The position numbers and the translations under genes are program-made. Below are positions 21,336 to 31,916 of a stretch of DNA of 64,000 nucleotides, piece by piece (within the stretch, counting starts at the first letter, position 1; every line of letters begins with the position of its first letter). Location of the stretch: positions 524,675-588,674 of the forward strand of contig NZ_SJOD01000002.1 in NCBI RefSeq assembly GCF_004331175.1, read 5' to 3'. The notes under the pieces are model-generated. The model was not told where the DNA came from. It did not search any database and was given only the letters and a program-made list of their open reading frames with translations. This stretch comes from Acinetobacter sp. ANC 4178 (GTDB taxonomy: Bacteria > Pseudomonadota > Gammaproteobacteria > Pseudomonadales > Moraxellaceae).

Positions 21336-22565
21336 ATGAAACGTGTTGTAATTACGGGTATGGGCATCAACTCATGTATCGGTAACACTTTAGAAGCTGT
21401 CACTCATTCATTGCAAAACGGGATTTCTGGAACACGTTTTAACCCAATTTATGCTGAACTTAATTTCAAAAGTCACATCAGCGCAGCAGCAGAGCAAGAT
21501 TTCGATCACATTGACCGTAAATTAAAACGTTTTATGGGCGTATGTGCAATGTATGCATATAACGCCGCAGTTGCTGCGGTAGAAAATGCAGGTCTAACTG
21601 CTGAGCAAATTGGTGGCAATCCGCGCTACGGTATTGCAGGTGGTTCTGGTGGTGGTTCAACTGCTTCTGTGATTGAAATGAAAGAATTGCTCGACACCAA
21701 AGGTGCGCGTAAAGTTGGTCCTTTCTTCGTACCACGTAACATGTCGAACACCATCACTGCGAACGTCGGTGTTGCTTTTAAAATGCAAGGTGTTGCACAC
21801 ACGATTACTAGCGCATGCGCAACGTCTGCTGATGCAATTGGTTATGCCTACAACCTAATTCAATTGGGTAAACAAGACTTAATGCTTGCTGGTGGTGGTG
21901 AAGAAGATCACTGGTCACAAAGTTTATTGTTTGATGCGATGGGCGCACTGTGCTCAAAATATAACGACACACCTGAAACAGCTTCACGCCCATATTCAGC
22001 AGACCGTGATGGTTTTGTGATTGCAGGTGGTGGCGGTTTCGTGGTGCTTGAATCACTTGAACACGCTCAAGCACGTGGTGCCAACATTTTAGCTGAAGTG
22101 GTGGGCTATGCTGCAAACAGTGACGGTGCAGACATGGTTGCTCCATCAGGTGAAGGTGCAACACGTTGCGTACTCATGGCACTTGAAGAAGCGAAACAGC
22201 ATGGCGTAGACAAGATTGACTATGTGAATACGCATGGTACGTCGACACCTGCGGGTGATGTGACTGAATTGTTGGCAATGGAACGCGCATTTGGTGAAGG
22301 TCAAGTCCCTCCTCTCAGCTCAACCAAGTCAATGACTGGTCACAGCTTAGGTGCTGCTGGCGTACAAGAAGCAATTTATTCTGTATTGATGATGCAAAAT
22401 GACTTTATTGCACCAAACATCAACGTGACTGAACTGGATGAAGGCGCAAAACCATTTGATATCGTGCTTGAAAAACGTGACGCAAAATTGAATACTGTGA
22501 TGAGTAACAGTTTCGGTTTTGGCGGTGTAAATGCTTGTCTCATTTTCAAAAAATGGGAAAGTTAA
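21336..22565 (+). CDS. fabB: 3-oxoacyl-[acyl-carrier-protein] synthase I
   Basis: A 409-residue condensing enzyme of type II fatty acid synthesis that elongates acyl-ACP with malonyl-ACP. The thiolase-fold catalytic triad is visible: Cys in ITSACATSADAIGYA (about residue 161), His in VNTHGTSTPAGD (about 296) and His in KSMTGHSLGAAG (about 331). The overall sequence, including IDRKLKRFMGVCAMYAYNAA and the FGFGGVNA C-terminus, is closer to FabB than FabF, which fits a role in unsaturated fatty acid synthesis. AAGGGATC precedes the start. Confidence 0.9.
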   Translation: MKRVVITGMGINSCIGNTLEAVTHSLQNGISGTRFNPIYAELNFKSHISAAAEQDFDHIDRKLKRFMGVCAMYAYNAAVAAVENAGLTAEQIGGNPRYGIAGGSGGGSTASVIEMKELLDTKGARKVGPFFVPRNMSNTITANVGVAFKMQGVAHTITSACATSADAIGYAYNLIQLGKQDLMLAGGGEEDHWSQSLLFDAMGALCSKYNDTPETASRPYSADRDGFVIAGGGGFVVLESLEHAQARGANILAEVVGYAANSDGADMVAPSGEGATRCVLMALEEAKQHGVDKIDYVNTHGTSTPAGDVTELLAMERAFGEGQVPPLSSTKSMTGHSLGAAGVQEAIYSVLMMQNDFIAPNINVTELDEGAKPFDIVLEKRDAKLNTVMSNSFGFGGVNACLIFKKWES

Positions 22566-22641
22566 TTTAAGAAATCTTGATCATTCATTGCTGATGCAGT
22601 GAATGATCAACTTTCCACACTGCCCTTAAAAGGGTGAATTG

Positions 22642-23094
22642 ATGGATGCTCCTTCTGATGCTTTCCTTTGGGTAAAAGCATTACATATCATTGCAGTCGT
22701 TTGTTGGTTCGCTGCGCTCTTCTACCTCCCTCGTTTATATGTCTATCACGCCATGAGCGATGATGCAGTCAGTCATCAGCGTTTTGAAGTGATGGAACGC
22801 AAGTTGTACCGCGGCATTATGTGGCCCGCGATGATTGCTACGCTTATTACGGCACATTTTTTGGTGGATTGGGGCGATGCGACACGTCATTACCATGAAG
22901 CATTGTGGTTTTACCTGAAAGTCGGCTTAGTTGGTCTATTGGTGATTTACCATTTTGTCTGCGGTTATTACCGTAAAAAGCTTATTGGCAATGCACATTA
23001 TAAATCCCACAAGTTCTGGCGCTTTTTTAATGAAATGCCGACTTTGATTTTATTTGCTGTGGTGATTTTAGTCGTGGTGAAACCGACGTTTTAA
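22642..23094 (+). CDS. hemJ: Protoporphyrinogen IX oxidase HemJ
   Basis: A 150-residue integral membrane protein with four to five hydrophobic helices. LHIIAVVCWFAALFYLPRLYVYH and ERKLYRGIMWPAM carry the conserved His and Lys/Arg residues of the HemJ (formerly UPF0093) family, which oxidises protoporphyrinogen IX in bacteria lacking HemG and HemY. The ATG at 22642 is preferred over the TTG one codon earlier. It follows fabB by 76 bases on the same strand and shares the terminator at 23108. Confidence 0.85.
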   Translation: MDAPSDAFLWVKALHIIAVVCWFAALFYLPRLYVYHAMSDDAVSHQRFEVMERKLYRGIMWPAMIATLITAHFLVDWGDATRHYHEALWFYLKVGLVGLLVIYHFVCGYYRKKLIGNAHYKSHKFWRFFNEMPTLILFAVVILVVVKPTF

Positions 23095-23107
23095 AATCCG
23101 TGAAATG

Positions 23108-23136
23108 AAAAGCCCTGATTAGTTCAGGGCTTTTTT
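23108..23136 (+). terminator. Terminator after hemJ
   Basis: AAAAGCCCTGA, a short loop, TCAGGGCTTTTTT. The stem and T-run start about 14 bases after the hemJ stop. Confidence 0.9.
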
Positions 23137-23177
23137 ATATCTATAAAAATCAACAGCACATCCAAAAATTAGAGCTA

Positions 23178-24281
23178 TCAGCATATCCAAGCTTGACGTA
23201 TTTTTATATTGAGCGGAGTCGAATAATATTTCTCAATCGCCCAACTTAAAATAAACACTGCGATAAAATAAACAGGCAACAGCATCAGCTTTTCAGCCGC
23301 TAAAGTTTCTTTTGGGAAATACACCACTTTCATTAAACCCAAAACAATTAGGTGAAACAAATACATTTCATAGCTACGCTGTCCAATCCAGACCAAACTC
23401 CGTGCAGCATATGAGAAAGGTTCACCTTTCGGGTCTTGGGTAAAACAAAATATGAGTAACGCCGTAAGTAGCGCAAAGATGCTGATACCCCATGTACTCA
23501 CCTCTTTGATTGGTGCATAAAAATATAAAGCGGTCATCAAAAATACCGTCACTGCAACAATCACTTTTGGATTGTAAATGGCACCTTTAAAATGCTGTGC
23601 ATACATTGCGGTGAGGCAGCCAATCGCAATTCCATCAAAACTAGAAAAGTAGTGATACAGATAAGCACCGCTTTCCTCTGCAAAATGTAGCGCGCGAAAA
23701 TAAGGTGCATACGCGATGATAAGGAGCAGAAAAACAATAAACCCTTTACCTCGACCAAGCACTAAACACAGTATAGGAAAGGCTAAATAAAAGACCTCTT
23801 CTACGGATAAAGACCACAGAACACCCAAGGCATAATTGACCCAGCCGTATTCAATAATCAATATGTTCATCCAAAAACTAAAAGCAGAAAGGACGGTCAC
23901 AGCATATGGTACGTCCACATCATTCGGTGCCTGATTCATGAATGGTCTGAGTCCCAAAGCCCCAAGTATCGTAACCATGAGCACCAGCAACACTAAGCAC
24001 GGCATAATTCGGGCAATACGACGGATATAAAAATCTTTCAGATTAATCTGCGCCAAAGAACCACTGCGTTGCAAGGTATGCTGGGTAATCAAAAATCCTG
24101 AAATCACAAAAAATATGGTCACACCATAGTTGCCATTTCTTGCAATCAAAGTACTTAAGCTTTCGCCCGCGATCGGGATACCTAGAAACGTATCGTATAA
24201 TTTATACGGAATATTGAAATGGTGAATCAGCACCAAAAGGATGGACACTCCGCGCAGGATGTCGATTTTATAATTACGCAT
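23178..24281 (-). CDS. Membrane acyltransferase, OafA/YrhL (acyltransferase 3) family
   Basis: A 367-residue polytopic protein with about ten hydrophobic helices. The N-terminal signature RGVSILLVLIHHFNIPY holds the conserved His, and FYIRRIARIMPCLVLLV carries the Arg-x-x-Arg motif after the second helix. Such proteins O-acetylate cell-surface sugars such as lipooligosaccharide, capsule or peptidoglycan. There is no C-terminal SGNH domain, so transfer and acceptor recognition would lie in the membrane domain. It stands alone between convergent hemJ and cycA, so the substrate cannot be inferred. Confidence 0.8.
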   Translation of the reverse strand: MRNYKIDILRGVSILLVLIHHFNIPYKLYDTFLGIPIAGESLSTLIARNGNYGVTIFFVISGFLITQHTLQRSGSLAQINLKDFYIRRIARIMPCLVLLVLMVTILGALGLRPFMNQAPNDVDVPYAVTVLSAFSFWMNILIIEYGWVNYALGVLWSLSVEEVFYLAFPILCLVLGRGKGFIVFLLLIIAYAPYFRALHFAEESGAYLYHYFSSFDGIAIGCLTAMYAQHFKGAIYNPKVIVAVTVFLMTALYFYAPIKEVSTWGISIFALLTALLIFCFTQDPKGEPFSYAARSLVWIGQRSYEMYLFHLIVLGLMKVVYFPKETLAAEKLMLLPVYFIAVFILSWAIEKYYSTPLNIKIRQAWIC

Positions 24282-24401
24282 AGACCGTTGTTAGAATTTT
24301 AAAGTGCCTTATTAAAAGTTAAACCCTCTGATTTAAATAGCTTTTATACATAAACTCATACAATTATATAACACTTCATTAGAATCCATTTATTTAGCTC
24401 A

Positions 24402-24440
24402 AACAAAAAGAAAGCCCTGCTGATCATGATGCGGGGCTTT
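24402..24440 (-). terminator. Terminator after cycA
   Basis: On the minus strand AAAGCCCCGC, a ten-base loop, GCAGGGCTTT, then CTTTTTGTTT, about 35 bases after the cycA stop. It ends the D-alanine catabolic operon. Confidence 0.8.
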
Positions 24441-24474
24441 CTCTCAAATATTGCCAGTGAAGGATGCGTTTTAC

Positions 24475-25914
24475 TTAGCCATCGAGTTGCTGTTCTAACA
24501 GACGTTTTTTCGCACGCGGTAAATACAACACGCGATAAGTAATGGCCAAAATAATGAGCCAAATTGGACTAATGATTAAGGCACGTAAAGTATCCGGTTC
24601 TAAGCTTAAAATAACCAAAGTAAAGAATAAGAAAATCAATACCACATAGGACATCCACACCCCACCTGGCATTTTAAATTTCGATTGTGCATGTAATTCA
24701 GGGCGTAGTTTACGGTAGCGTAAGTAGCACACCATAATGAGTCCCCAAATACTGATAAATAGAATTACACACAACGAACTTGCCAAGGTGAATGCTTCTA
24801 CAGTATTCGGAACGAAATACTGTAATGCTGCGCCTGCCATAATAAAGAGACATGAAAACAACAAGCCTTTGGCAGGTACAGCTCGGCTAGATAATTCACC
24901 CAATCCTTTTGGTGCCTGACCACCTTGAGATAAACCGTACAACATACGGCTGGTCGAGAACACGCCACTATTCATTGATGACATCACCGAAGATAACACC
25001 ACCAAGTTCATAATCACTGCTGCACCGCCAATCCCTGCATGTAAAAACAGGCTGACGAATGGGCTTTGATCCGCTGGAATTTCATTCCATGGTGTTACTG
25101 ACATGACAATAAATAACGCCAACACATAGAATAGAATGATTCGGGTTGGAATAGCATTCACGGCTTTGGGTAAGTTCTTTTCTGGATCTTTCGCTTCAGC
25201 AGCCATTGTTCCAATTAATTCCACCCCTACAAACGCAAAGAGTGCAATTTGGAAGCCTGCCAAGAAGCCACTGGCGCCTTTCGGGAACATACCACCATGT
25301 GCCCAGACATTGCTAAAGCTAGCAACTGAGCCTTGCGGTGCTTGGAAATGACTGAACACCATAAAGCCACCAATCACAATCAAGCCTAAAATGGCGAGAA
25401 TTTTGATTAATGCAAACCAAAATTCAATTTCACCAAAGAGCTTGACGGTTAAAAGATTCAGTCCAAGGACAAACAATACGCAACCTGCACTAATCAGCGC
25501 CTGCCCTATGGGCGTAAACGCCATATCGGGCGGTAACCAGAAATTCAGATAATTGATAATCGCCGCAAGGTCAGCAATACCGACCAAGACCCAACCGAGC
25601 CAATACGACCAACCGATATAATAGCCTGCCGCAGGACCAATTAAATCGTGTGCCATATCGATGAAAGATTTGTAATGCAAATTGGACAGTAGAATTTCGC
25701 CTAATGCACGCATCAGGAAAAAGAACATACCACCAATAATCATGTAGATAATTAAAATTGAAGGTCCAGCGAGGGAGATAGTTTTCCCTGAACCCATAAA
25801 TAAACCTGTACCAATAGCTCCGCCAATTGCAATCAATTGTAAATGACGATTAGAGAGCTTGCGTTGCAACTCATGGGTTGCTTGTTCAGCTTTTGGCTCA
25901 CGCATTGTGGTCAT
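24475..25914 (-). CDS. cycA: D-serine/D-alanine/glycine proton symporter
   Basis: A 479-residue amino acid permease of the APC family with 12 predicted helices. The N-terminus ELQRKLSNRHLQLIAIGG and the following GTGLFMGSGKTISLAGPSI closely match E. coli CycA, which imports D-alanine, D-serine and glycine. It is the last gene after dadA, alr and ridA and feeds the D-amino acid dehydrogenase encoded with it. A 177-base gap separates it from ridA, so it may also have its own promoter. Confidence 0.85.
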   Translation of the reverse strand: MTTMREPKAEQATHELQRKLSNRHLQLIAIGGAIGTGLFMGSGKTISLAGPSILIIYMIIGGMFFFLMRALGEILLSNLHYKSFIDMAHDLIGPAAGYYIGWSYWLGWVLVGIADLAAIINYLNFWLPPDMAFTPIGQALISAGCVLFVLGLNLLTVKLFGEIEFWFALIKILAILGLIVIGGFMVFSHFQAPQGSVASFSNVWAHGGMFPKGASGFLAGFQIALFAFVGVELIGTMAAEAKDPEKNLPKAVNAIPTRIILFYVLALFIVMSVTPWNEIPADQSPFVSLFLHAGIGGAAVIMNLVVLSSVMSSMNSGVFSTSRMLYGLSQGGQAPKGLGELSSRAVPAKGLLFSCLFIMAGAALQYFVPNTVEAFTLASSLCVILFISIWGLIMVCYLRYRKLRPELHAQSKFKMPGGVWMSYVVLIFLFFTLVILSLEPDTLRALIISPIWLIILAITYRVLYLPRAKKRLLEQQLDG

Positions 25915-26091
25915 AACTCAACATCCTTTTTTAATTCCTTTACATGACTTCACCCAGATCTAGCTCCTCTCGAGCAATAAGATTGATCTAGGGTCAAGCC
26001 CTTATCCTTAACAAAGTAATCCTTAACCTTCTTAGTTAATCAGTTGATCACTTTGCTCATGACTTACATCCTCCATTCCATGGATGAATAC

Positions 26092-26451
26092 TTACTTTTG
26101 TGCCGCAATGACTGCAATTTCGATGAGCCATTTTGGATTGACCAAATCGGCTTGAATCGTGGCACGTGCAGGCGTTGCATGGTCTTTGAACCAATCAATC
26201 CAAATTTCATTCACCACTGAAAAATCCGATAAGTCTTTCAGAAAAAGCTGTGCTGAAAGAATACGACTTTTATCACTATTGGCTTGTGCCAAAAGTTGAT
26301 CAATGGTGTTTAATACATCTTGAGTTTGTCCTGTAATATCCAAATCAGGATTTTTAGGCACCTGACCTGATAAATACACCACGTTGTTAAAAACTGTCAC
26401 GGCGCTCATTACAGGGGTGGTATTGAAGCGTTGAATATCCTGTTGTGACAT
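26092..26451 (-). CDS. RidA-family imine/enamine deaminase
   Basis: A 119-residue YjgF/YER057c/UK114 fold protein. VVYLSGQVP, the Arg in TPARATIQADL and the Glu in IEIAVIAA are the conserved active-site elements that hydrolyse 2-imino and 2-enamino acids. It lies 10 bases after alr in the D-alanine operon. The imine released by DadA, or aminoacrylate from serine, is the likely substrate. It is an operon-specific paralogue rather than the genome's general ridA. Confidence 0.85.
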   Translation of the reverse strand: MSQQDIQRFNTTPVMSAVTVFNNVVYLSGQVPKNPDLDITGQTQDVLNTIDQLLAQANSDKSRILSAQLFLKDLSDFSVVNEIWIDWFKDHATPARATIQADLVNPKWLIEIAVIAAQK

Positions 26452-26461
26452 GATTAATTCC

Positions 26462-27565
26462 TTATTCCTGAATTGAAAAATTGACTCGTGCAGTCACTGC
26501 ACACATCAGTTCATAACCAATCGTTCCCGAAGTGGCTGCAACCTCATCAATCGGTAACACAGTTCCAGAACTCGATTGACCCCATAACACCACTTCACTG
26601 CCTATTTGCGCATCGGGAATTGGATCAAGGTCAACGGCAAGCATGTCCATGCTGACACGGCCTAAAGTACGGGTACGAATGGAGTTCACCAACACAGGTG
26701 TGCCTGTCGGTGAGATGCGTTGATAACCATCGGCATAGCCACATGCCACAATACCCACACGCATAGGTCGGTCTGTGACAAAACTAGAGCCATAGCCAAT
26801 ACTGTCATTTGGATTTAACTGTTGAATCGAGATGATTTCACTGCGCAAACTCATACTCGGTTGTAGATTCCAGTCTTGAATGGTATGACTTGGAAAATCT
26901 GGAGAACTGCCATACAGCATGATGCCACTGCGCGCATAATCGGAACGCAACTGGGTAGAATATCTTAAAATTGCGGCACTATTACTGACCGAACAAGGCC
27001 CCGGATACTGTTGCAAAATTTGTTGGAACACTTGATGCTGATATTCAATCCCAGATTGCCCCTGACGCTCACCATCGGCATCAGAGAAATGCATCATGTG
27101 CACCAATTCTTTGACCGAAGCTAAATCCTTCAGTTTTTTCCACGCGCCGACATAGTGTTCTGGTGTGAACCCTAAACGATTCATGCCATTGTTCATTTTT
27201 AAGAACACTTTGAATTGTGCTGCAACGGGAAACTGTTGTAACCATTGAATTTGCAATTCATTATGCACGGTAAAATTCAATTGATACTGTGCACAATCAT
27301 ATAAATCTTGCGGCGAGAAAATACCTTCCAGTAACAGGATTTCCCCTGTCCAGCCCAAAGCACGAATACGCTTGGCTTCTTCAATATCAAGCAATGCAAA
27401 ACCATCAGCAGATTTAAATGCCTGATATACGCGCTCAACGCCATGCCCGTAGGCATTGGCTTTGACCACAGCAAAAACTTGACTGTCTGGCATTGCGGCA
27501 CGCGCAATCGCCAGATTATGTTTGAGTGCGGATAGATGAATCACCGCAGTAATTGGACGTGGCAT
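26462..27565 (-). CDS. dadX: Alanine racemase, catabolic type
   Basis: A 367-residue PLP enzyme that interconverts L- and D-alanine. The PLP lysine is Lys35 in FAVVKANAYGHG. The C-terminal domain has the catalytic Tyr in SIGYGSSFV and the LGRVSMDMLAVDL segment. It lies between dadA and ridA, which points to the catabolic (dadX) role of supplying D-alanine to DadA rather than cell-wall synthesis. The symbol is by context; alr is the alternative. Confidence 0.88.
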   Translation of the reverse strand: MPRPITAVIHLSALKHNLAIARAAMPDSQVFAVVKANAYGHGVERVYQAFKSADGFALLDIEEAKRIRALGWTGEILLLEGIFSPQDLYDCAQYQLNFTVHNELQIQWLQQFPVAAQFKVFLKMNNGMNRLGFTPEHYVGAWKKLKDLASVKELVHMMHFSDADGERQGQSGIEYQHQVFQQILQQYPGPCSVSNSAAILRYSTQLRSDYARSGIMLYGSSPDFPSHTIQDWNLQPSMSLRSEIISIQQLNPNDSIGYGSSFVTDRPMRVGIVACGYADGYQRISPTGTPVLVNSIRTRTLGRVSMDMLAVDLDPIPDAQIGSEVVLWGQSSSGTVLPIDEVAATSGTIGYELMCAVTARVNFSIQE

Positions 27566-27609
27566 AACCCTTCTTCCCTAAAGTTCAAACAACTCCCTAA
27601 ATTCAGGAA

Positions 27610-28869
27610 TTATGCTGCACTTAAATAACGTGCAATCGATAGTCCATCAATGCTGATGTCTGGTTTATGGTTCATCACCAAGTCACTGATTAGCTTGCCT
27701 GAACCACATGCCATGGTCCAACCTAAGGTGCCATGTCCTGTGTTCAAGAACAGATTTTTAAAGCGTGTTGCGCCAATAATTGGCGTACTGTCTGGAGTCA
27801 TTGGGCGTAAGCCAGTCCAGAACGTTGCATTCGGTAAATCACCGCCTGGGAATAAATCTTTGGTGACCATTTCTAATGTGCCACGGCGGTCATCATTCAA
27901 TTTCAAGTTGAAACCACTTAGCTCTGCCATACCACCCACACGGATACGTTGATCAAAACGGGTAATCGCAATTTTGTAAGTTTCATCGAGTACAGTTGAT
28001 TGTGGTGCAAACGCAGGGTCAACAATTGGCACTGTCAGTGAATACCCTTTGACTGGATAAACAGGTAAATTCAATTCAAGTGGTTTTAAGAAATCACGTG
28101 AATAACTACCAAAAGCCAACACATAACGGTCAGCCGTCAACACTTGACCATTCACCACGACGCCTTTAATTTCGTCACCTTCAACCACTAAACGCTCGAC
28201 ATTTTGGTTAAACAGGAAATTCACACCCTTAGCTTTAGCAATCTCTGCAAGTGAATTGGTGAACTTATAGCAATCGCCCGTTTCGTCATTCGGCAAATGT
28301 AAACCACCGACCAATTTATCTTTGGCAAAACCTAACGCTGGCTCTACGCGAGCTAAGTCATCTTTCAATAACAATTCATGTGGCACGCCACACTCTTTTA
28401 AGACTTGAATATCACGTTGCACCGCTTCTAATTGCGCTTCATTACGGAATACCTGTAATGTACCTTTTGAGCGGTTTTCATAGCTAATACCCGTATCTTT
28501 ACGTAATTCACGTAAACAATCACGGCTGTATTCCGCTACACGGGTCATACGTTCTTTGTTGACTGCATAACTTTGTGGATTACAGTTTTTCAGCATTTGT
28601 GCCATCCACTGTAACTGCCACATGCTGCCATCCATATTGATTGCTAATGGCGCATGATGCTGAAACATCCACTTGACCGCTTTAAACGGAATGCCAGGTG
28701 CTGCCCAAGGGGTCGAATACCCTGGCGAGATTTGCCCTGCATTACCAAAACTTGTTTCCTCTGCTGGACCTGCTTGGCGGTCCAATACAGTTACTTCTGC
28801 TCCCTGCTGCGCAAGATAATATGCACTTGCTACACCAATTACACCACTACCTAGAACGATTACGCGCAT
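27610..28869 (-). CDS. dadA: D-amino acid dehydrogenase
   Basis: A 419-residue FAD enzyme at the inner membrane that oxidises D-alanine to pyruvate and ammonia and feeds electrons to quinones. The N-terminus [20 protein letters not shown] is the Rossmann dinucleotide motif. [20 protein letters not shown] and the C-terminal [19 protein letters not shown] are typical DadA sequences. It is the first gene of dadA-dadX-ridA-cycA, divergent from the Lrp-type regulator, with 140 bases between the two. Confidence 0.93.
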   Translation of the reverse strand: MRVIVLGSGVIGVASAYYLAQQGAEVTVLDRQAGPAEETSFGNAGQISPGYSTPWAAPGIPFKAVKWMFQHHAPLAINMDGSMWQLQWMAQMLKNCNPQSYAVNKERMTRVAEYSRDCLRELRKDTGISYENRSKGTLQVFRNEAQLEAVQRDIQVLKECGVPHELLLKDDLARVEPALGFAKDKLVGGLHLPNDETGDCYKFTNSLAEIAKAKGVNFLFNQNVERLVVEGDEIKGVVVNGQVLTADRYVLAFGSYSRDFLKPLELNLPVYPVKGYSLTVPIVDPAFAPQSTVLDETYKIAITRFDQRIRVGGMAELSGFNLKLNDDRRGTLEMVTKDLFPGGDLPNATFWTGLRPMTPDSTPIIGATRFKNLFLNTGHGTLGWTMACGSGKLISDLVMNHKPDISIDGLSIARYLSAA

Positions 28870-29009
28870 TTCCTTTCTCTCACTGCTTCACCAGTTTATT
28901 TAACTAGTATATTTCCACATCAATAGTGAATTTGACTGATTTAACAGGTATAGTTGAGATATATTCATGCCATTTTCACTAAATAAAGGCTAAAAACAGA
29001 GAAAAACAT

Positions 29010-29474
29010 ATGCGTAAATTAGACCGTGTAGATCGCCTGATTTTGGATATTCTGCAAATGGAAGGGCGAATTGCGATTAGTGAACTGGCTTCTCGGGTCA
29101 ATTTATCTACCACGCCTTGTTCAGAACGAGTCAAGCGACTGGAACGCGACGGCATTATCACGGGCTATCACGCGCGGCTTAATCCTGCACTGGTCGATCG
29201 AAATTTACTGGTATTTTTAGAGATTAAACTCTCGGCCAAGTCGGGAGATGTTTTTGATCAAGTCGCACGAGATTTGGTCGAAATTCCTGAAGTTTTGGAA
29301 TGTCACTTAATTTCGGGTGAGTTCGATTATTTGGTCAAAGCACGCTTAAAAGAAATGAGTGCTTACCGCCGTTTACTGGGTGATTTACTCAAAAAACTGC
29401 CCTCATCTGCTTCATCGCATAGTTATATTGTGATGGAAGAAATTAAGGAAACGTTGTATTTAGACATGCGTTAA
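29010..29474 (+). CDS. Lrp/AsnC-family regulator of the D-alanine operon
   Basis: A 154-residue leucine-responsive-type regulator. The N-terminal winged helix-turn-helix covers about residues 18-50 (ISELASRVNLSTTPCSERVKRLE). The C-terminal RAM domain includes LVKARLKEMSAYRRLLGDLL. It is divergent from dadA, the arrangement of dadR/bkdR-like regulators that sense alanine and activate dadAX. Control of the neighbouring operon is inferred from position. Confidence 0.85.
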   Translation: MRKLDRVDRLILDILQMEGRIAISELASRVNLSTTPCSERVKRLERDGIITGYHARLNPALVDRNLLVFLEIKLSAKSGDVFDQVARDLVEIPEVLECHLISGEFDYLVKARLKEMSAYRRLLGDLLKKLPSSASSHSYIVMEEIKETLYLDMR

Positions 29475-29560
29475 ATTTTCGCTAGACCATGCTACTCTCG
29501 AATGCATTTTGAATTACTGAACATCCTTCATCATTATTTATTTTTTGGAATTTTTACATC

Positions 29561-30304
29561 ATGTTGAATAAACTTATGTCGAGCTTAGGTCTACAAGGCA
29601 TTCAGGTAGATACCCGCATCCATAACAATCAACTAGAAGCAGGGCAAGTTCTGAATGGCGAAGTGATTTTTACTGGCGCATCTTCCAATAAAAACATTAA
29701 TGGCATGTATTTAAAATTAATGACCACAGCCGAAGTCGAATCGAACGACTCAGAGTACAATACAAATCTGACGATTGCGGAATGGCATATTAGTGGCGCA
29801 TTTGAATTACAAGCCAACCAGACCCACACCTTCCCGTTCTCAATTCAATTGCCCTTTGAAACACCGTTGACCGATCTGGCTTGTCGCAGCAATAAAACCA
29901 GAGTTTGGCTGCATACTTATTTAGATGTAGATTGGGGGCTGGATGCCACCGATAAAGACTATCTACAGATTAGCCCGACGCCAACCATGCATAGCTTTAT
30001 TCAAGCCATGCAACAATGTGGTTTTCACTTGGTGACTGCCGATGTTGAAAAAGGGCAACTGCGTGGCAATGGGTTTTACTCGACCCTCGGCTGTTATCAA
30101 GAGCTAGAGTTTAAACCTGCGCAGTTCTTTAGTGGCATCAATGAAATTGAAGTGTCCTTTGTGGCAGAACAGCATCAAACTCACGTGTTATTAGAAGTGG
30201 ATCGTAAATTTAGAGGCGATGGCTTTAAAAGTTTTAGCATTCCACATCAACATTCCAATCCCACAGCTTTAGCCAATGAAATCCGCAGAACATTAGGCAT
30301 ATAA
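29561..30304 (+). CDS. Spo0M-like (SpoOM family) protein
   Basis: A 247-residue cytosolic protein with an arrestin-like beta-sandwich pattern. IQVDTRIHNNQLEAGQVLNG, FPFSIQLPFETPLT and the C-terminal VLLEVDRKFRG are the conserved blocks of the SpoOM family, named after Bacillus Spo0M. Homologues are common in non-sporulating bacteria and their role there is unknown. It is a single gene ending at the hairpin at 30309. Confidence 0.8.
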   Translation: MLNKLMSSLGLQGIQVDTRIHNNQLEAGQVLNGEVIFTGASSNKNINGMYLKLMTTAEVESNDSEYNTNLTIAEWHISGAFELQANQTHTFPFSIQLPFETPLTDLACRSNKTRVWLHTYLDVDWGLDATDKDYLQISPTPTMHSFIQAMQQCGFHLVTADVEKGQLRGNGFYSTLGCYQELEFKPAQFFSGINEIEVSFVAEQHQTHVLLEVDRKFRGDGFKSFSIPHQHSNPTALANEIRRTLGI

Positions 30305-30308
30305 AACC

Positions 30309-30346
30309 AAGCACTTCACTTTTCAACAAGGGAAAGTGAGGTGCTT
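30309..30346. terminator. Hairpin between convergent genes
   Basis: AAGCACTTCACTTT and AAAGTGAGGTGCTT arms (14 bp with one wobble) around a ten-base loop, between the Spo0M-like gene and the HAD gene. The T-run is weak on both sides, so termination strength is uncertain. Confidence 0.6.
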
Positions 30347-30363
30347 AATGGATCAATGCTTGA

Positions 30364-31008
30364 TTAAATCAGGTTCAGCAAATCGGCAAAACGTTGAATT
30401 CGAGCTTTAGGTTGAGCTGCATCAAGCTCAACCATAGAGCCATAACCATATTCTACGGCAATGGTTTCAATGCCATTGCTACGTGCGCCGAAAATATCAT
30501 GTTCTCGGTCACCCACCATCAAACATTCTTCAGGCTGAAGCTGTTCTTGTTCAAGAATATAAGCAATTAAATCCCCTTTATTGGTTCGTTCGCCATTTAG
30601 CTCACTGCCATAGGGATATTCAAAATACTGTAATAAATCAAAATGATCTAAAATCTGACGTGCATAAACTTCAGGTTTTGCCGTTGCCAAAAACAATCGA
30701 TAACCTTTATTTTTTAATGCATCTAAAGTTTGTGCAACATCTTCAAACACGTGATTTTCAAATAAACCTGTGACCGAGAAACGCTCGCGATAACCCAATA
30801 AGGCTTGATCCGCCAAAACATCATGTGGCTCAACATTTAAAATTTTAGCCAAGGATGCTTTCAGCGGTGGACCGATAATCCAGTCAATATTTTCTGACTC
30901 AGGAATGGGGTGCCCCACTTTTGCCAAACCATAACGTGCAGAAGTGGTAATCCCGACTTTGGGATCTGTCAGTGTTCCATCTAAATCAATCAAGATATTC
31001 TTAATCAT
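30364..31008 (-). CDS. HAD-superfamily phosphatase, phosphoglycolate phosphatase-like
   Basis: A 214-residue hydrolase. The start at 31008 is chosen so that the protein begins MIKNILIDLDGTLTD, motif I with nucleophile Asp and general acid Asp two residues later. Motif II is LFLATAKP, the motif III lysine is in TNKGDLI, and motif IV is MVGDREHD. A four-helix cap follows motif I (subfamily IA). It resembles Gph/PpaX-type phosphatases; the substrate is uncertain. It is divergent from thiD, with 82 bases between the starts. Confidence 0.85.
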   Translation of the reverse strand: MIKNILIDLDGTLTDPKVGITTSARYGLAKVGHPIPESENIDWIIGPPLKASLAKILNVEPHDVLADQALLGYRERFSVTGLFENHVFEDVAQTLDALKNKGYRLFLATAKPEVYARQILDHFDLLQYFEYPYGSELNGERTNKGDLIAYILEQEQLQPEECLMVGDREHDIFGARSNGIETIAVEYGYGSMVELDAAQPKARIQRFADLLNLI

Positions 31009-31075
31009 TGTCCAACCCAATAAATTACGCTCGAGACTTCGCTCAAAGTTGCCTATACTATCGCAAATCTCATGA

Positions 31076-31858
<783 letters not shown>

Positions 31859-31877
31859 GTTTTCGCTTTAATCTATA

Positions 31878-31916
31878 AAACCCACAGTTCAAGCAAGCGC
31901 TGTGGGTTTATTTTTA
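31878..31916 (+). terminator. Terminator after thiD
   Basis: AAACCCACAG, a 12-base loop, CTGTGGGTTT, then ATTTTTATT. The arms are also preceded by A residues, so it may serve the convergent NERD gene as well. Confidence 0.8.
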
